DNA from: Chryseosolibacter indicum
GTDB lineage: Bacteria; Bacteroidota; Bacteroidia; Cytophagales; Cyclobacteriaceae
Length of the DNA stretch: 50,387 bases
Reading direction: 5' to 3'
Assembly: GCF_018598585.1 (NCBI RefSeq)
Contig: NZ_JAHESD010000044.1
Span: 1-50,387, forward strand
Part shown: positions 24,701-33,132 of the stretch, one piece after another
Layout of the letters: every line of letters begins with the position of its first letter
Position numbering within the stretch: position 1 is the first letter of the stretch
The notes under the pieces: model-generated
Told to the model about the DNA's origin: nothing
What the model saw: only the letters and a program-made list of their open reading frames with translations
The model's database searches: none
Translations under genes and position numbers: made by a program

Positions 24701-25485
24701 TTTCTTATCACCCGGGAGAAGAGTTTGGGAAAGAACCTTTTGATGTAAACTCCAAATACTTCTCTGCCTCCTATGTAAACTTCTTCTTTATCTTTCTCTA
24801 CAGCTGCAACTATTTTTCTGGCGCACCATTCGGCGGGTTTTCCTTTGTACTGTGCATCGTCCATCTTTTGGAGCGGAGATCCATCTGCTGTTAATGCAGA
24901 AAGTGTAATGGGGGTATGAATAAATCCGGGACAGATCATCGTTACCTTAATGTTGTCTTTGTAGTGTTCTGCACGAACAGCATCAAAGAAACCATGCAAG
25001 GCATGTTTGGATGCTGCATAACCGGAGCGGTATGGTGTACCAAATTTACCGGTAACACTGCTAACAGTAACAAAATGTCCTTGTTTTCTCTTGATAAAAT
25101 GCGCGAGTAAATATTTAGTTAAAGTAATAGCGCCGAAATAGTTGACCTCCATAATTCTTCTGTCAACCTCGATGGATGTTTCGGCCACCAGGCTCCGCTG
25201 ACTGATACCTCCATTGTTGATTAAGATATCAACATGACCAAAGATTTGAATGGCAGCATCTGTTGAAAGCTTAAGTGTAGATTGATTTTCGAGATCCAAG
25301 GGAAGAATTCTTATATCAGGTTGGGCGGAGGCAGCACAATTTCCTTTTACTCTCTCCAATTCTTCTTTGCGTCTAGCCGATAAAATTAGTTTGGCTTTGC
25401 CCTTTGCGAGTTCGTAGGCCAGGGCTTCACCAATGCCAGATGATGCTCCCGTTATCCATATTACTTTATTTGCTATGCCCGGCAT
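24685..25485 (-). CDS. SDR family oxidoreductase
   Basis: This is a classical short-chain dehydrogenase/reductase of 266 residues. It shows the cofactor loop TGASSGIGEALAYEL, the structural NNGG, the catalytic Ser142-143 (VSSVTG) and the YxxxK pair Tyr156/Lys160 in SGYAASKHAL. Arginines after the second strand (SARRKEE) suggest NADP(H). The C-terminal half resembles the DHRS7/'SDR7C'-like group, with a hydrophobic helix near the end (FGVYIKRFFPKLFSRV) that may touch the membrane. The substrate is unknown. The ATG lies 3 bp after the folA stop, so it is the last gene of a leftward folA-SDR or fmt-folA-SDR operon. Confidence 0.92.
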   Translation of the reverse strand: MPGIANKVIWITGASSGIGEALAYELAKGKAKLILSARRKEELERVKGNCAASAQPDIRILPLDLENQSTLKLSTDAAIQIFGHVDILINNGGISQRSLVAETSIEVDRRIMEVNYFGAITLTKYLLAHFIKRKQGHFVTVSSVTGKFGTPYRSGYAASKHALHGFFDAVRAEHYKDNIKVTMICPGFIHTPITLSALTADGSPLQKMDDAQYKGKPAEWCARKIVAAVEKDKEEVYIGGREVFGVYIKRFFPKLFSRVIRNVAVR

Positions 25486-25488
25486 ATG

Positions 25489-25989
25489 TTATATTTTATC
25501 ATAGATTACAAAGTCAAACGCAAAGGCATGTCTCTCATCACTGGCGTGATGTTGTCTTGATGTCTCTTTCCATTCTTCTTTTTTTACTTGAGGAAAGTAA
25601 GTGTCACCATCTATGGTAGCTTTAATTTCAGTAAGGTATAAACGGTTGGTGAAAGGCATAGCGAGTTTATAGATATCAGCGCCTCCTATAATGAAACATT
25701 CCGGTTCGCCATTATTTTTAGCGATCTGAATTCCTTCTTCAAGATTATTAAGTACAATGCAACCGGGGGCAACAAAATTTTTCTGACGGGTAATAACAAT
25801 ATTGGTTCTGTTGGGAAGCGGTTTAAACTTTCCCTTTAAGGAATCATAATTCTTCCTTCCCATAATAACATAATGCCCTTTCGTGGTTTCCATAAAAAAC
25901 TTCATGTCGTCAGGAAGTTTCCATGGAAGGTCATTGTTCTTACCGATTACCCGATTCTCTGAAAGTGCTGCTATAGCTGATATGATCAT
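25489..25989 (-). CDS. folA: Dihydrofolate reductase
   Basis: DHFR reduces dihydrofolate to tetrahydrofolate with NADPH. The ATG at 25989 gives a 166-residue protein beginning [20 protein letters not shown], exactly the family's N-terminus. A longer frame up to 26112 would overlap fmt and is rejected. Motifs are [19 protein letters not shown] with the catalytic Asp, [11 protein letters not shown] and the NADPH-binding [15 protein letters not shown]. It lies 52 bp after fmt on the same strand. The pairing is sensible, since Fmt uses 10-formyltetrahydrofolate and DHFR maintains the folate pool. Confidence 0.96.
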   Translation of the reverse strand: MIISAIAALSENRVIGKNNDLPWKLPDDMKFFMETTKGHYVIMGRKNYDSLKGKFKPLPNRTNIVITRQKNFVAPGCIVLNNLEEGIQIAKNNGEPECFIIGGADIYKLAMPFTNRLYLTEIKATIDGDTYFPQVKKEEWKETSRQHHASDERHAFAFDFVIYDKI

Positions 25990-26041
25990 AGTTAGTAGTT
26001 CGAAGTTGCTGCTCTTGAGTTGACCGTGTTTTTTTAACTTC

Positions 26042-26971
26042 TTAAATTTTATTGCCTCTGAAAAACTCTTGGATGGACATACGTTTCTTTCCTTCAGGTT
26101 GAAGTTCTTCAACAGAAACCCATCCGTCGTTAGTCTTTATGTAAAGATAATTTTTATTGTCAGTATCTATTGTGCCCGGCGTAGGTGACGGATCTTTTTT
26201 ATCTGCAATGGACAGCTTGTAAATTTTGAAATGTTTACTATTGAGGTGCACCCACGCAGCAGGGTAGGGGCTTAATCCTCTTACAAAGTTTCTGATGTAA
26301 TAGGTGGTATTATCCCATTTTATTTCACAAGTTTCTTTGAAAATCTTTGGTGCGTGTTTTATTTCAATATTTTCTGGTTGAGGCATTGAGGGATAACTGC
26401 CTTTTTCAATAGCTTTAACAGTGCGTAATACAAGTTCTGATCCCTTCTTCATAAGGCGTTCATACAGCTCGCCTACATTGTCACTATCGCGGATGGTTTC
26501 CTTTTCCTGAAAAATGATACTGCCTGTGTCAATCTCATGTTTGAGAAAAAAAGTAGTGACTCCGGTTTCTTTTTCGCCATTAATGATAGCCCAGTTTATG
26601 GGCGCAGCACCTCTGTATTGAGGTAGAAGAGAAGCGTGCAGGTTAAATGTTCCCAATGCAGGCATAGACCATACAACTTCAGGCAGCATTCTGAAAGCAA
26701 CAACAATTTGCAGGTTTGCATCGAAGCTTTTTAGCTCGTCGAGAAACTGAGGTGATTTTAAGTTAGCAGGTTGTAGTACGGGTATGTTATATTTTAAGGC
26801 ACATTCTTTAACAGGAGAGCCTACCAGCTTTTGACCGCGACCCTGTGGTTTATCCGGTGCCGTAATTACTGCTACTACATTAAACTTATTTTGCACTAAT
26901 ATCTCAAGACTGGGTACTGCAAATTCGGGAGTACCCATAAAAATAATTCGTAAAGGATTCATTTGACTCAT
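26042..26971 (-). CDS. fmt: Methionyl-tRNA formyltransferase
   Basis: Fmt transfers a formyl group from 10-formyltetrahydrofolate to the initiator Met-tRNA. The protein is 309 residues, near the family length. It opens with [15 protein letters not shown] and has the folate-site signature [19 protein letters not shown], followed by GVTTFFL. The C-terminal tRNA-binding domain (about 205-300) includes [16 protein letters not shown]. The first ATG gives MSQMNPLRI; the second, three codons in, is equally plausible. It heads the leftward fmt-folA-SDR group, with nth upstream 44 bp away. Confidence 0.97.
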   Translation of the reverse strand: MSQMNPLRIIFMGTPEFAVPSLEILVQNKFNVVAVITAPDKPQGRGQKLVGSPVKECALKYNIPVLQPANLKSPQFLDELKSFDANLQIVVAFRMLPEVVWSMPALGTFNLHASLLPQYRGAAPINWAIINGEKETGVTTFFLKHEIDTGSIIFQEKETIRDSDNVGELYERLMKKGSELVLRTVKAIEKGSYPSMPQPENIEIKHAPKIFKETCEIKWDNTTYYIRNFVRGLSPYPAAWVHLNSKHFKIYKLSIADKKDPSPTPGTIDTDNKNYLYIKTNDGWVSVEELQPEGKKRMSIQEFFRGNKI

Positions 26972-27015
26972 TAGCTCGGCAAAGCTAACATATTAAAATA
27001 AAAGGATGAGTTTGT

Positions 27016-27651
27016 TTAGTCCCTGAGTTCTTTTCTCATGTATTTCGAGCAGATGGGGCATGTCGTCCAGATGTGACCTCTGGCCGGGCAATACTTTCTT
27101 CCAAAGTAAATGATTTGAAGATGAGCTTTATCCCACTTCTCCTGAGGTATCAGACGTTTAAGGTCTTTTTCAGTTTGCTCAACACTTTTGCCACTGGATA
27201 ATCCCCATCGATAAGCTAAGCGATGGATGTGAGTATCAACAGGAAAAGCGGGCATACCAAAAATTTGAGTCATTACTACAGAAGCTGTTTTATGGCCAAC
27301 CCCAGGTAACTCTTCCAGTTCTTCAAACGTGCTTGGTACTTCTCCGTTATGTTTTTCTATTAATATCTGTGAGAGTTGACTTATGGCCTTCGACTTTGCG
27401 GGAGACAGACCACATGGTTTTATGATCTCCCTGATTTCGTCAACAGGAATTTTTGCCATATCAAATGGATTATCAGCCATGCGAAAGAGTGTAGGTGTTG
27501 TTTTGTTTACTCTTTCATCCGTGCACTGCGCTGATAATAAAACAGCAATTAATAAAGTGTAAGCATCTTTATGATCCAGCGGAATGTCAGGATCAGGAAA
27601 GTGCTTTTCTAGTATCTTAAGAATATCTTTTACTTTTTCTGCTTTGGTCAT
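27016..27651 (-). CDS. nth: Endonuclease III with atypical Fe-S region
   Basis: This is a base-excision repair DNA glycosylase/AP lyase of 211 residues for oxidised pyrimidines. It has a helix-hairpin-helix at LPGVGHKTASVV with catalytic Lys121, and Asp139 in FPVDTHIHRLAYR. The end of the protein differs from the norm. E. coli Nth ligates a 4Fe-4S cluster with C-x6-C-x2-C-x5-C; here the pattern is Cys188-x9-Cys198-x2-Cys201, and no fourth Cys follows. The cluster may be lost or altered, or another residue may ligate it. Start ATG. An inverted repeat separates it from namZ upstream. Confidence 0.95.
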   Translation of the reverse strand: MTKAEKVKDILKILEKHFPDPDIPLDHKDAYTLLIAVLLSAQCTDERVNKTTPTLFRMADNPFDMAKIPVDEIREIIKPCGLSPAKSKAISQLSQILIEKHNGEVPSTFEELEELPGVGHKTASVVMTQIFGMPAFPVDTHIHRLAYRWGLSSGKSVEQTEKDLKRLIPQEKWDKAHLQIIYFGRKYCPARGHIWTTCPICSKYMRKELRD

Positions 27652-27658
27652 GCGCTAC

Positions 27659-27737
27659 ATTCTGGATGCTTGATCTGGATTCTCGTTTAGCGGATTCTGA
27701 AAGCTAGAGACCAGTACCAGCACCTAGCATCCAGAAT
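27659..27737. repeat. 12-bp inverted repeat in the nth-namZ spacer
   Basis: ATTCTGGATGCT (27659-27670) and AGCATCCAGAAT (27726-27737) are exact complements. The interval also has related GATCTGGATTCTCG and TCGAGTATC stretches, so the spacer is made of variations on 'tggatnct'. This looks like a small dispersed palindromic repeat; other copies would be expected elsewhere in the genome. Confidence 0.6.
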
Positions 27738-27743
27738 CGAGTA

Positions 27744-28970
27744 TCAAGGATACAACAAATATTTTGCTCTCATTTGTTTATAAGTGTCCAGGTCTTTTTG
27801 CCAGGTTTGTCTTATGGCTTCTTCTGTTAGCCCAGCCTTAATTTGTTCTCTGAGCTTTGATGTTCCCAGATGCGTATCAAAATTCCTGTCGTTAAAGAAT
27901 TTATTTTTATCAGGGAAAGCATTATACATCTCAAGCAGGTATTTAAGCGTAAGGGATGGAGGCATTTGAATGGTTCGGAGATCAAGTCCATAACAAGCTT
28001 TGTTTTCATAGGGAGGATTTTTCGCCATTCCTACAATACTTACCGGTGTAAACTCAAATGGCATTATTCCCTTTAAATCAGGGTGCCCCACAACCTGAAA
28101 AGGCATTTGTGTGCCACGCCCAACGCTAAGGTTAGTGCCTTCAAATAATCCCAGCGAAGGGTACAGCCTTATTGCCTGATCATTAGGCAGGTTAGGAGAG
28201 GGCTTTTCCGGCAACGAGTAGAAGTCAGTATGCTTCCAGTTTTTCATAGTAATAACTTCCAGTTCACACTTCCTGCCTTCCGGCAACCAGCCCTCGCCAT
28301 TGATCATCTGCGCCAGTTCACCAATAGTAAGACCGTGAACCAATGGTATGGTGTGCATGCCAAGAAACGATTTAAATGAAGGCTCGAGAACGGGGCCGTC
28401 TACATAGCTTCCATTCGGGTTAGGTCGATCGAGCACAATCACTTTTTTGTTTAGCGCAGAACAAGCTTCCATAACAAGATGCAACGTGCTAATGTATGTA
28501 TAGAACCTCACCCCTACGTCCTGTATATCAAAGATTATGACATCAACATCAGCGAGCTGCTCGGGAGTAGGTTTCCTGTTACTGCCATAAAGTGATACAA
28601 GTGAGAGACCTGTTTTAATATCGACACCATCTTTTACATGTTCCCCAGCATCTGCTGTGCCCCTGAATCCATGCTCTGGTGCAAATATTTTTCTAATGTT
28701 AACTCCTCGTGATTTTAAGGTATCGGCAAGATGGGTTTTCCCGATGAGCGAAGTGTTGTTTACAACCAGGGCAACAGACTTAGAGGCAACTTTGGTAATC
28801 AGTAGATCTATTTGTTCTGCTCCTAATACCAGTTTAGGTTGAATAAATTTTTCAGCATTTGGAGTTTCAGTTGCTGGCTCGGGTACTGATGAAGTAGCCT
28901 TCTTACTGCATAAAGAGAGCAAGGGGAGAATAACCAGTGCTACAATTATTATTTTATACTTGGCCATCAT
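27744..28970 (-). CDS. namZ: Exo-beta-N-acetylmuramidase NamZ-type lipoprotein (DUF1343)
   Basis: This is a DUF1343 protein of 408 residues. The family was shown in Bacillus and Tannerella to release MurNAc from the non-reducing end of peptidoglycan fragments (GH171), serving cell-wall recycling. The N-terminus is a lipoprotein signal with lipobox LLSLC (Cys21), so it probably works in the periplasm. Conserved stretches are ALVVNNTSLIGKTH, IFAPEHGFRGTADAGEHV (with the conserved Glu and His), FDIQDVGVRFYTYISTLH, LDRPNPNGSYVDGPVLE and LGLFEGTNLSVGRGTQ. Two ATGs stand at the start. It is divergent from the permease gene at 29042. Confidence 0.93.
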   Translation of the reverse strand: MMAKYKIIIVALVILPLLSLCSKKATSSVPEPATETPNAEKFIQPKLVLGAEQIDLLITKVASKSVALVVNNTSLIGKTHLADTLKSRGVNIRKIFAPEHGFRGTADAGEHVKDGVDIKTGLSLVSLYGSNRKPTPEQLADVDVIIFDIQDVGVRFYTYISTLHLVMEACSALNKKVIVLDRPNPNGSYVDGPVLEPSFKSFLGMHTIPLVHGLTIGELAQMINGEGWLPEGRKCELEVITMKNWKHTDFYSLPEKPSPNLPNDQAIRLYPSLGLFEGTNLSVGRGTQMPFQVVGHPDLKGIMPFEFTPVSIVGMAKNPPYENKACYGLDLRTIQMPPSLTLKYLLEMYNAFPDKNKFFNDRNFDTHLGTSKLREQIKAGLTEEAIRQTWQKDLDTYKQMRAKYLLYP

Positions 28971-29041
28971 AGGGAATGCGTTGAATATGGATGTTTATTT
29001 ATATTTTGCAATTGCCATTAAGGGCAAAAGATAATAATAAA

Positions 29042-30262
29042 TTGAACCTTTCGTACTTCATATCAAAAAAGTTAGCAAGCGGACAAAAGGAGGGATTCTC
29101 ATCCACCATTCACACCATCGCTATTATTAGTATTGCTATCGGCCTTGCCGCTTCCATAGTTGCATTCCTTATCATGAAAGGTTTTCAGGAGACTGTAAAA
29201 AATAAGATATATGGTTTTAGTGGTCACCTGGTGATCACAAAATTTACGATGAGCAACTCCCAGGAAGAGCAGCCCATGAACTATCAGATAGACCTTTACA
29301 AAAATCAGGTTCAGTATCCTTTTATAGACCATATACAGGAGTATGCACACAAAACAGGGTTGATAAAAACAGAAAATGATGTAGTAGGTGTTGTGATTAA
29401 AGGTGTAGGCAAGAGCTTTGACTACAATGCCTTTAAGGAGAATATGGTAGAGGGTGAGTTTATTACTTTTCCTGATTCGGGTTATGCAAGTCAGGTGGTG
29501 CTTAGCAGAACCATCGCAGATAAATGCGAAGTAAAGGTAGGAGATAACATACTCATACATTTCTTTCAGAATCCACCGCGTTTCAGAAAATTGAAAGTTG
29601 TAGGTGTCTATGAAACCAACCTATCAGAATACTACGACAGTAAGGTGATCCTTGCGGACTTAAGAATGTTACAGCGCTTAAATGACTGGTCCGATAGCCT
29701 CGCAGGTGGTTTGGAGGTATTTGTTAAAGATCCTGAAAAGGTAGATGACGCGGGGGTAGCAATAGGAGAGATGATGGACTTTGATTTGAATATTGAACGC
29801 GTAAGTGACAGGTATCTCCAGGTATTTGAGTGGCTTCATCTGCTGAGTAGACAGGTAAATATTTTACTTGGTATTATCCTTACTGTAGTTTGTGTTAATA
29901 TGATCTCTATTATCCTGATATTGGTGATGGAGCGAACGCAGATGATTGGTCTGTTGAAGGCGTTAGGAGCAAGAGATCGTTTTATACGATCTGTATTTGT
30001 ATACAACGGGATAAATCTGGTAATTAAGGGACTTCTGCTGGGCAATGCTATAGGATTAGGATTGTGTTTTTTACAATACCAGTTTAAAATATTCAAGCTT
30101 AATCCAAAAGATTACTATATGAGCTTTGTGCCAATAAGCTGGCACTGGGAAATTGTTCTGCTGTTAAATGTTTTGATGCTTCTTATTGTAAGCCTTGTAT
30201 TGCTTTTGCCTACCATGGTTATCTCACGGATAAATCCAATTAAAGCAATTCGATTTGATTAG
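29042..30262 (+). CDS. ABC transporter permease, LolC/LolE-FtsX type
   Basis: This is an inner-membrane permease of the LolCE/MacB group, 406 residues from the chosen start. It has one N-terminal transmembrane helix (TIAIISIAIGLAASIVAFLI), a long periplasmic domain (about 60-265) and three C-terminal helices carrying the FtsX domain (LGIILTVVCVNMISIILIL, MIGLLKALGARDRFIRSVF). Such proteins, with an ATPase of the LolD type, extract lipoproteins or other substrates from the inner membrane. No ATPase gene is adjacent. The open frame begins with ATG at 28991, but homologues normally start close to NLSYFISKKL, so TTG at 29042 is preferred; the ATG remains possible. Confidence 0.9.
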   Translation: MNLSYFISKKLASGQKEGFSSTIHTIAIISIAIGLAASIVAFLIMKGFQETVKNKIYGFSGHLVITKFTMSNSQEEQPMNYQIDLYKNQVQYPFIDHIQEYAHKTGLIKTENDVVGVVIKGVGKSFDYNAFKENMVEGEFITFPDSGYASQVVLSRTIADKCEVKVGDNILIHFFQNPPRFRKLKVVGVYETNLSEYYDSKVILADLRMLQRLNDWSDSLAGGLEVFVKDPEKVDDAGVAIGEMMDFDLNIERVSDRYLQVFEWLHLLSRQVNILLGIILTVVCVNMISIILILVMERTQMIGLLKALGARDRFIRSVFVYNGINLVIKGLLLGNAIGLGLCFLQYQFKIFKLNPKDYYMSFVPISWHWEIVLLLNVLMLLIVSLVLLLPTMVISRINPIKAIRFD

Positions 30263-30268
30263 TAAAAG

Positions 30269-31018
30269 TTAAGAGGTAGCAATATATTTTTTAAACCAAC
30301 TTTGAATAGTCATTTGTAAGACGCCAAAGAATGCTTCCTTAAAAATACCCGCAGACATCTTCGATTCTCCTTTGGTGCGATCTGTAAATATGATCGGCAC
30401 TTCTTTCAGTTCAAAGCCGTACTTCCATGCGAGGAATTTCATTTCGATCTGGAAAGCGTAGCCGACGAATTTAACATGGTCTAAAGGAATGGTTTCAAGT
30501 ACCTTACGTCTATAGCATACAAAGCCCGCAGTAGTATCGTGAATAGGCATACTGGTAATGATCCTGACATAACTACTCGCGAAGTAAGAAAGCAGTACTC
30601 TGCCAATAGGCCAGTTCACAACGTTAACACCAGTTGCATATCTTGAACCAATAGAGAGGTCTGCGCCCTGATCAGCACATTTAATATAAAGATTGACAAG
30701 GTCTTTAGGGTCATGAGAAAAGTCTGCATCCATTTCCAGAACATAGTCATAACCATGTTCAATAGCGAAGCGAAAGCCTGTGATGTATGCAGTGCCCAGC
30801 CCTAGTTTACCTGGCCTTTTTAACAAGTGTAGTTTAGTAACCTCTGGTGTATTATAGTATTGCTGTAGCTGTTCAACAATTTCGGCAGTACCATCAGGAG
30901 AATTATCATCAACGATGAGGATGTGAAACTCTTTTGGCAACGCGAACACCGACTCTATAATAGGACGAATATTCTCCCGTTCCTTATACGTAGGAATGAT
31001 AACAATGGCGTTACTCAC
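30269..31018 (-). CDS. Polyprenol-phosphate glycosyltransferase (dolichol-phosphate mannose synthase type)
   Basis: This is a GT2-family, GT-A fold enzyme of 249 residues. It moves a sugar from an NDP-sugar to a polyprenyl phosphate on the cytoplasmic face. Motifs are IVIIPTYKERENIRPII, LIVDDNSPDGTAEIV, KLGLGTAYITGFRFAIEHG, the metal-binding DADFSHDP and IGSRYATGVNVVNWP. There is no C-terminal membrane domain, so this is the short Ppm1/DPM1-type form. The start is GTG; no ATG alternative lies upstream. It is convergent with the permease gene, 6 bp away. The sugar (often mannose) cannot be assigned from sequence. Confidence 0.92.
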   Translation of the reverse strand: MSNAIVIIPTYKERENIRPIIESVFALPKEFHILIVDDNSPDGTAEIVEQLQQYYNTPEVTKLHLLKRPGKLGLGTAYITGFRFAIEHGYDYVLEMDADFSHDPKDLVNLYIKCADQGADLSIGSRYATGVNVVNWPIGRVLLSYFASSYVRIITSMPIHDTTAGFVCYRRKVLETIPLDHVKFVGYAFQIEMKFLAWKYGFELKEVPIIFTDRTKGESKMSAGIFKEAFFGVLQMTIQSWFKKYIATS

Positions 31019-31124
31019 GGACTTAATACATTAGTGGTTTATAACAAATCTAAAAAAATAAAGATTCTGTACAATCGTTTTCTATTCTAACTAATGGTAT
31101 TTCTGCTCAATTATATTTTTAGCG

Positions 31125-31244
31125 GTGGAACATCGTTACAAAACTTGTAAAGGATGTTGTGAAGGGTTCAGAAAAATAAATGAAGAAGAGCTAAAGGAAC
31201 AACAGATCGTTCCAACTGGATTGCAATGGAATGATGGCAAATAA
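31125..31244 (+). CDS. Possible 39-residue Cys-containing small protein
   Basis: A short frame starts with GTG and encodes VEHRYKTCKGCCEGFR, then KINEEELKEQQIVPTGLQW, then NDGK. The translation is strikingly protein-like, with a CxxCC cluster and a charged helix, although the surrounding DNA is otherwise non-coding. No ATG start exists in frame and no ribosome site is clear, so this could also be the remnant of a longer gene. Only the open frame and its composition support it. Confidence 0.35.
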   Translation: MEHRYKTCKGCCEGFRKINEEELKEQQIVPTGLQWNDGK

Positions 31245-31260
31245 AAAGAAAGGAAAAAAG

Positions 31261-31288
31261 CTAATCCTGTTTTATTCAACAGGATTAG
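31261..31288 (-). terminator. Intrinsic terminator overlapping the speA stop codon
   Basis: CTAATCCTGTT and AACAGGATTAG form a perfect 11-bp stem with loop TTATTC. Leftward the stem is followed by CTTTTTTCC. The TAA stop of the decarboxylase gene (31272-31274) is inside the loop, so its last four sense codons form one arm. Confidence 0.85.
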
Positions 31289-32708
31289 ATGCTACTGGTT
31301 TTTTCTTGGTAGCAGGCTCATAGCCCAACACTTTTAACATACTTTCGCTCGTCTGTTCTCCTGCAAATAACTGCGTTGTTATTTCACCGTCTTCATTTCT
31401 ATCAATGAGAACATGTTTAGGAGCAGGAATAAGGCAATGTTGAATGCCTCCGTAGCCTCCTAAAGATTCCTGATAAGCGCCTGTATGAAAGAAACCAATA
31501 TACAGTGGCTCTTCATCATTAATCATGGGAAGGAATACTTCCCCAGTATGGGCCTCGGAGTTGTAATAGTCCATACTATCACAGGTAAGGCCACCCATGT
31601 TTATTTTATGATATGGATCGTCCCACTTATTGCATGCGAGAAGTACATACTTTTGATTTAATCCCCATGCATCAGGCAAATGAGTGATGAATGATCCATC
31701 AATCATATACCACAATTCTTTATCGTTCTGAAGCTTCTGGTCGATAACCTGATACAGTACTGCACCACTTTCCCCTACGGTGTAACTTCCGAATTCAGTG
31801 AAGATATTTGGTACAGGCACGTTGTTCTTATCGCAAATCCACTTAATGTTTTCGACAATCTGCTCAATCATGTACTTGTAATCGTAATGAAAGGTGAGCG
31901 AGGTCTTAATAGGGAACCCACCACCGATATCAATAGAATCAAGCGTAGGGCAAATCTTTTTCAATTCGCAGTACTTGAAAATAAAGCGGCTTAATTCACT
32001 CCAGTAATAAGCAGTATCTTTAATACCGGTATTAATGAAAAAGTGAAGCATCTTTAAAGAGGCTTTGTCGCTCTTTTCAATTTTCTCTTTATAAAAATTT
32101 GTAATGTCGCTATAGCGGATGCCTAAACGCGAAGTATAGAATTCAAACTTGGGTTCTTCATCAGCGGCTACACGAATTCCTACCTGATAAGGATTTTGAA
32201 CATTCTTTTCGTAATGTTCAATTTCTCCCATCTTGTCGAGAATAGGGACACAGTTTTTAAAACCGTCATTTAGCAGTTCTGTAATGTACTGCGTATAGAG
32301 CGGCATTTTAAAGCCGTTGCATATGATGTACGTATCCTTTGTTACTTTTCCTCTTTCATAGAGGGATCTCACGATAGGAATATCAAAGGAAGACGAGGTT
32401 TCAATATGAACATCTTTATTCTTAAGGACTTCTTCTAAAACAAAAGAGAAATGAGAAGACTTAGTACAGTAGCAATACGTGTATTTGCCGTTGTACTTAA
32501 ATCGTTCCATGGCATTGTTAAAAGTTGCCTGTACATACCGGATGTTTTCACTAATTCTCGGTAAGTAGGTTAGTTTTAAAGGAGTGCCATACTCCTTTAT
32601 GATATCCATAACAGGGACGTCGTTAAACAGCAACTCATGATCCCTGACTTTAAATTCTTTTTGCGGAAATTCGAAGGTTTGCTCAATCAGCTCACGGTAA
32701 CTCTTCAT
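31272..32708 (-). CDS. speA: Arginine decarboxylase, short Bacteroidota form
   Basis: This is a PLP-dependent, alanine-racemase-fold decarboxylase of 478 residues, converting arginine to agmatine, the first step of a polyamine route. It closely resembles the roughly 465-residue decarboxylases of Flavobacteria and Cytophagales and lacks the insertions of the 630-residue E. coli enzyme. The PLP lysine lies in YCYCTKSSHFSFVLEE. Other conserved parts are HIETSSSFDIPIV, FEFYTSRLGIRY, DIGGGFPIKTSLTF, EFGSYTVGESGA and LGGLTCDSMDYY-like GLTCDSMDYYNSE. ATG start. It is divergent from the arginase-family gene at 33133, and a deoxyhypusine-synthase-like gene lies nearby. Confidence 0.93.
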   Translation of the reverse strand: MKSYRELIEQTFEFPQKEFKVRDHELLFNDVPVMDIIKEYGTPLKLTYLPRISENIRYVQATFNNAMERFKYNGKYTYCYCTKSSHFSFVLEEVLKNKDVHIETSSSFDIPIVRSLYERGKVTKDTYIICNGFKMPLYTQYITELLNDGFKNCVPILDKMGEIEHYEKNVQNPYQVGIRVAADEEPKFEFYTSRLGIRYSDITNFYKEKIEKSDKASLKMLHFFINTGIKDTAYYWSELSRFIFKYCELKKICPTLDSIDIGGGFPIKTSLTFHYDYKYMIEQIVENIKWICDKNNVPVPNIFTEFGSYTVGESGAVLYQVIDQKLQNDKELWYMIDGSFITHLPDAWGLNQKYVLLACNKWDDPYHKINMGGLTCDSMDYYNSEAHTGEVFLPMINDEEPLYIGFFHTGAYQESLGGYGGIQHCLIPAPKHVLIDRNEDGEITTQLFAGEQTSESMLKVLGYEPATKKKPVASNPVE

Positions 32709-33132
32709 TTATCTTGAAAAACCTGCCTTAGCCGGCAGGCGGGCGATAATTGTGTGTTTGTTTAAAATTATTAATTCAAAACTAACCTGTTAAACTCACC
32801 GGGCCGTATTTTAGTTTGGGTTAACTGTAAATTTTAATGCCATTAAAATCAATTAACTTACCTAATGACGCTACCGAAAGGAGTGCAATATTGGTATAAA
32901 TTTGCCATCTTTGCAATACACAACAGAATGCATGAGTAACCGTTTCTTCTGTATGACTTTTGTCCCATTACCCAATTGGACATATTCAGTGCCCGACTTC
33001 TAAAGGGGTAGCAGGGGAAGGAATTTCTATACGGTTAACAAATCAAAAAAATATTCAATAAAACCGTGTTTTGGTAACCCACAAACGATTTAGTCGTGGT
33101 TTCTAGTAACAGGTAAGCAAAATAAAAGTATT
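32709..33132. other. 424-bp divergent control region of speA and arginase-family gene
   Basis: A 6-bp hairpin, CCTGCC/GGCAGG, lies at 32722-32739. A rightward TAAATTTG (32897-32904) matches the -7 consensus. It is followed by a 23-codon open frame from ATG 32932 to 33003 (MSNRFFCMTFVPLPNWTYSV plus PDF), which could be an upstream leader peptide. ACGGTT/AACCGT near 33030-33072 can pair weakly before GTGTTTTGG. None is proven; together they suggest a long leader for the rightward gene. Confidence 0.4.

Noticed and set aside
25990-26112. N-terminal extension of dihydrofolate reductase
   Set aside because: It would overlap fmt and adds 41 residues not found in the family; ATG at 25989 gives the canonical N-terminus.
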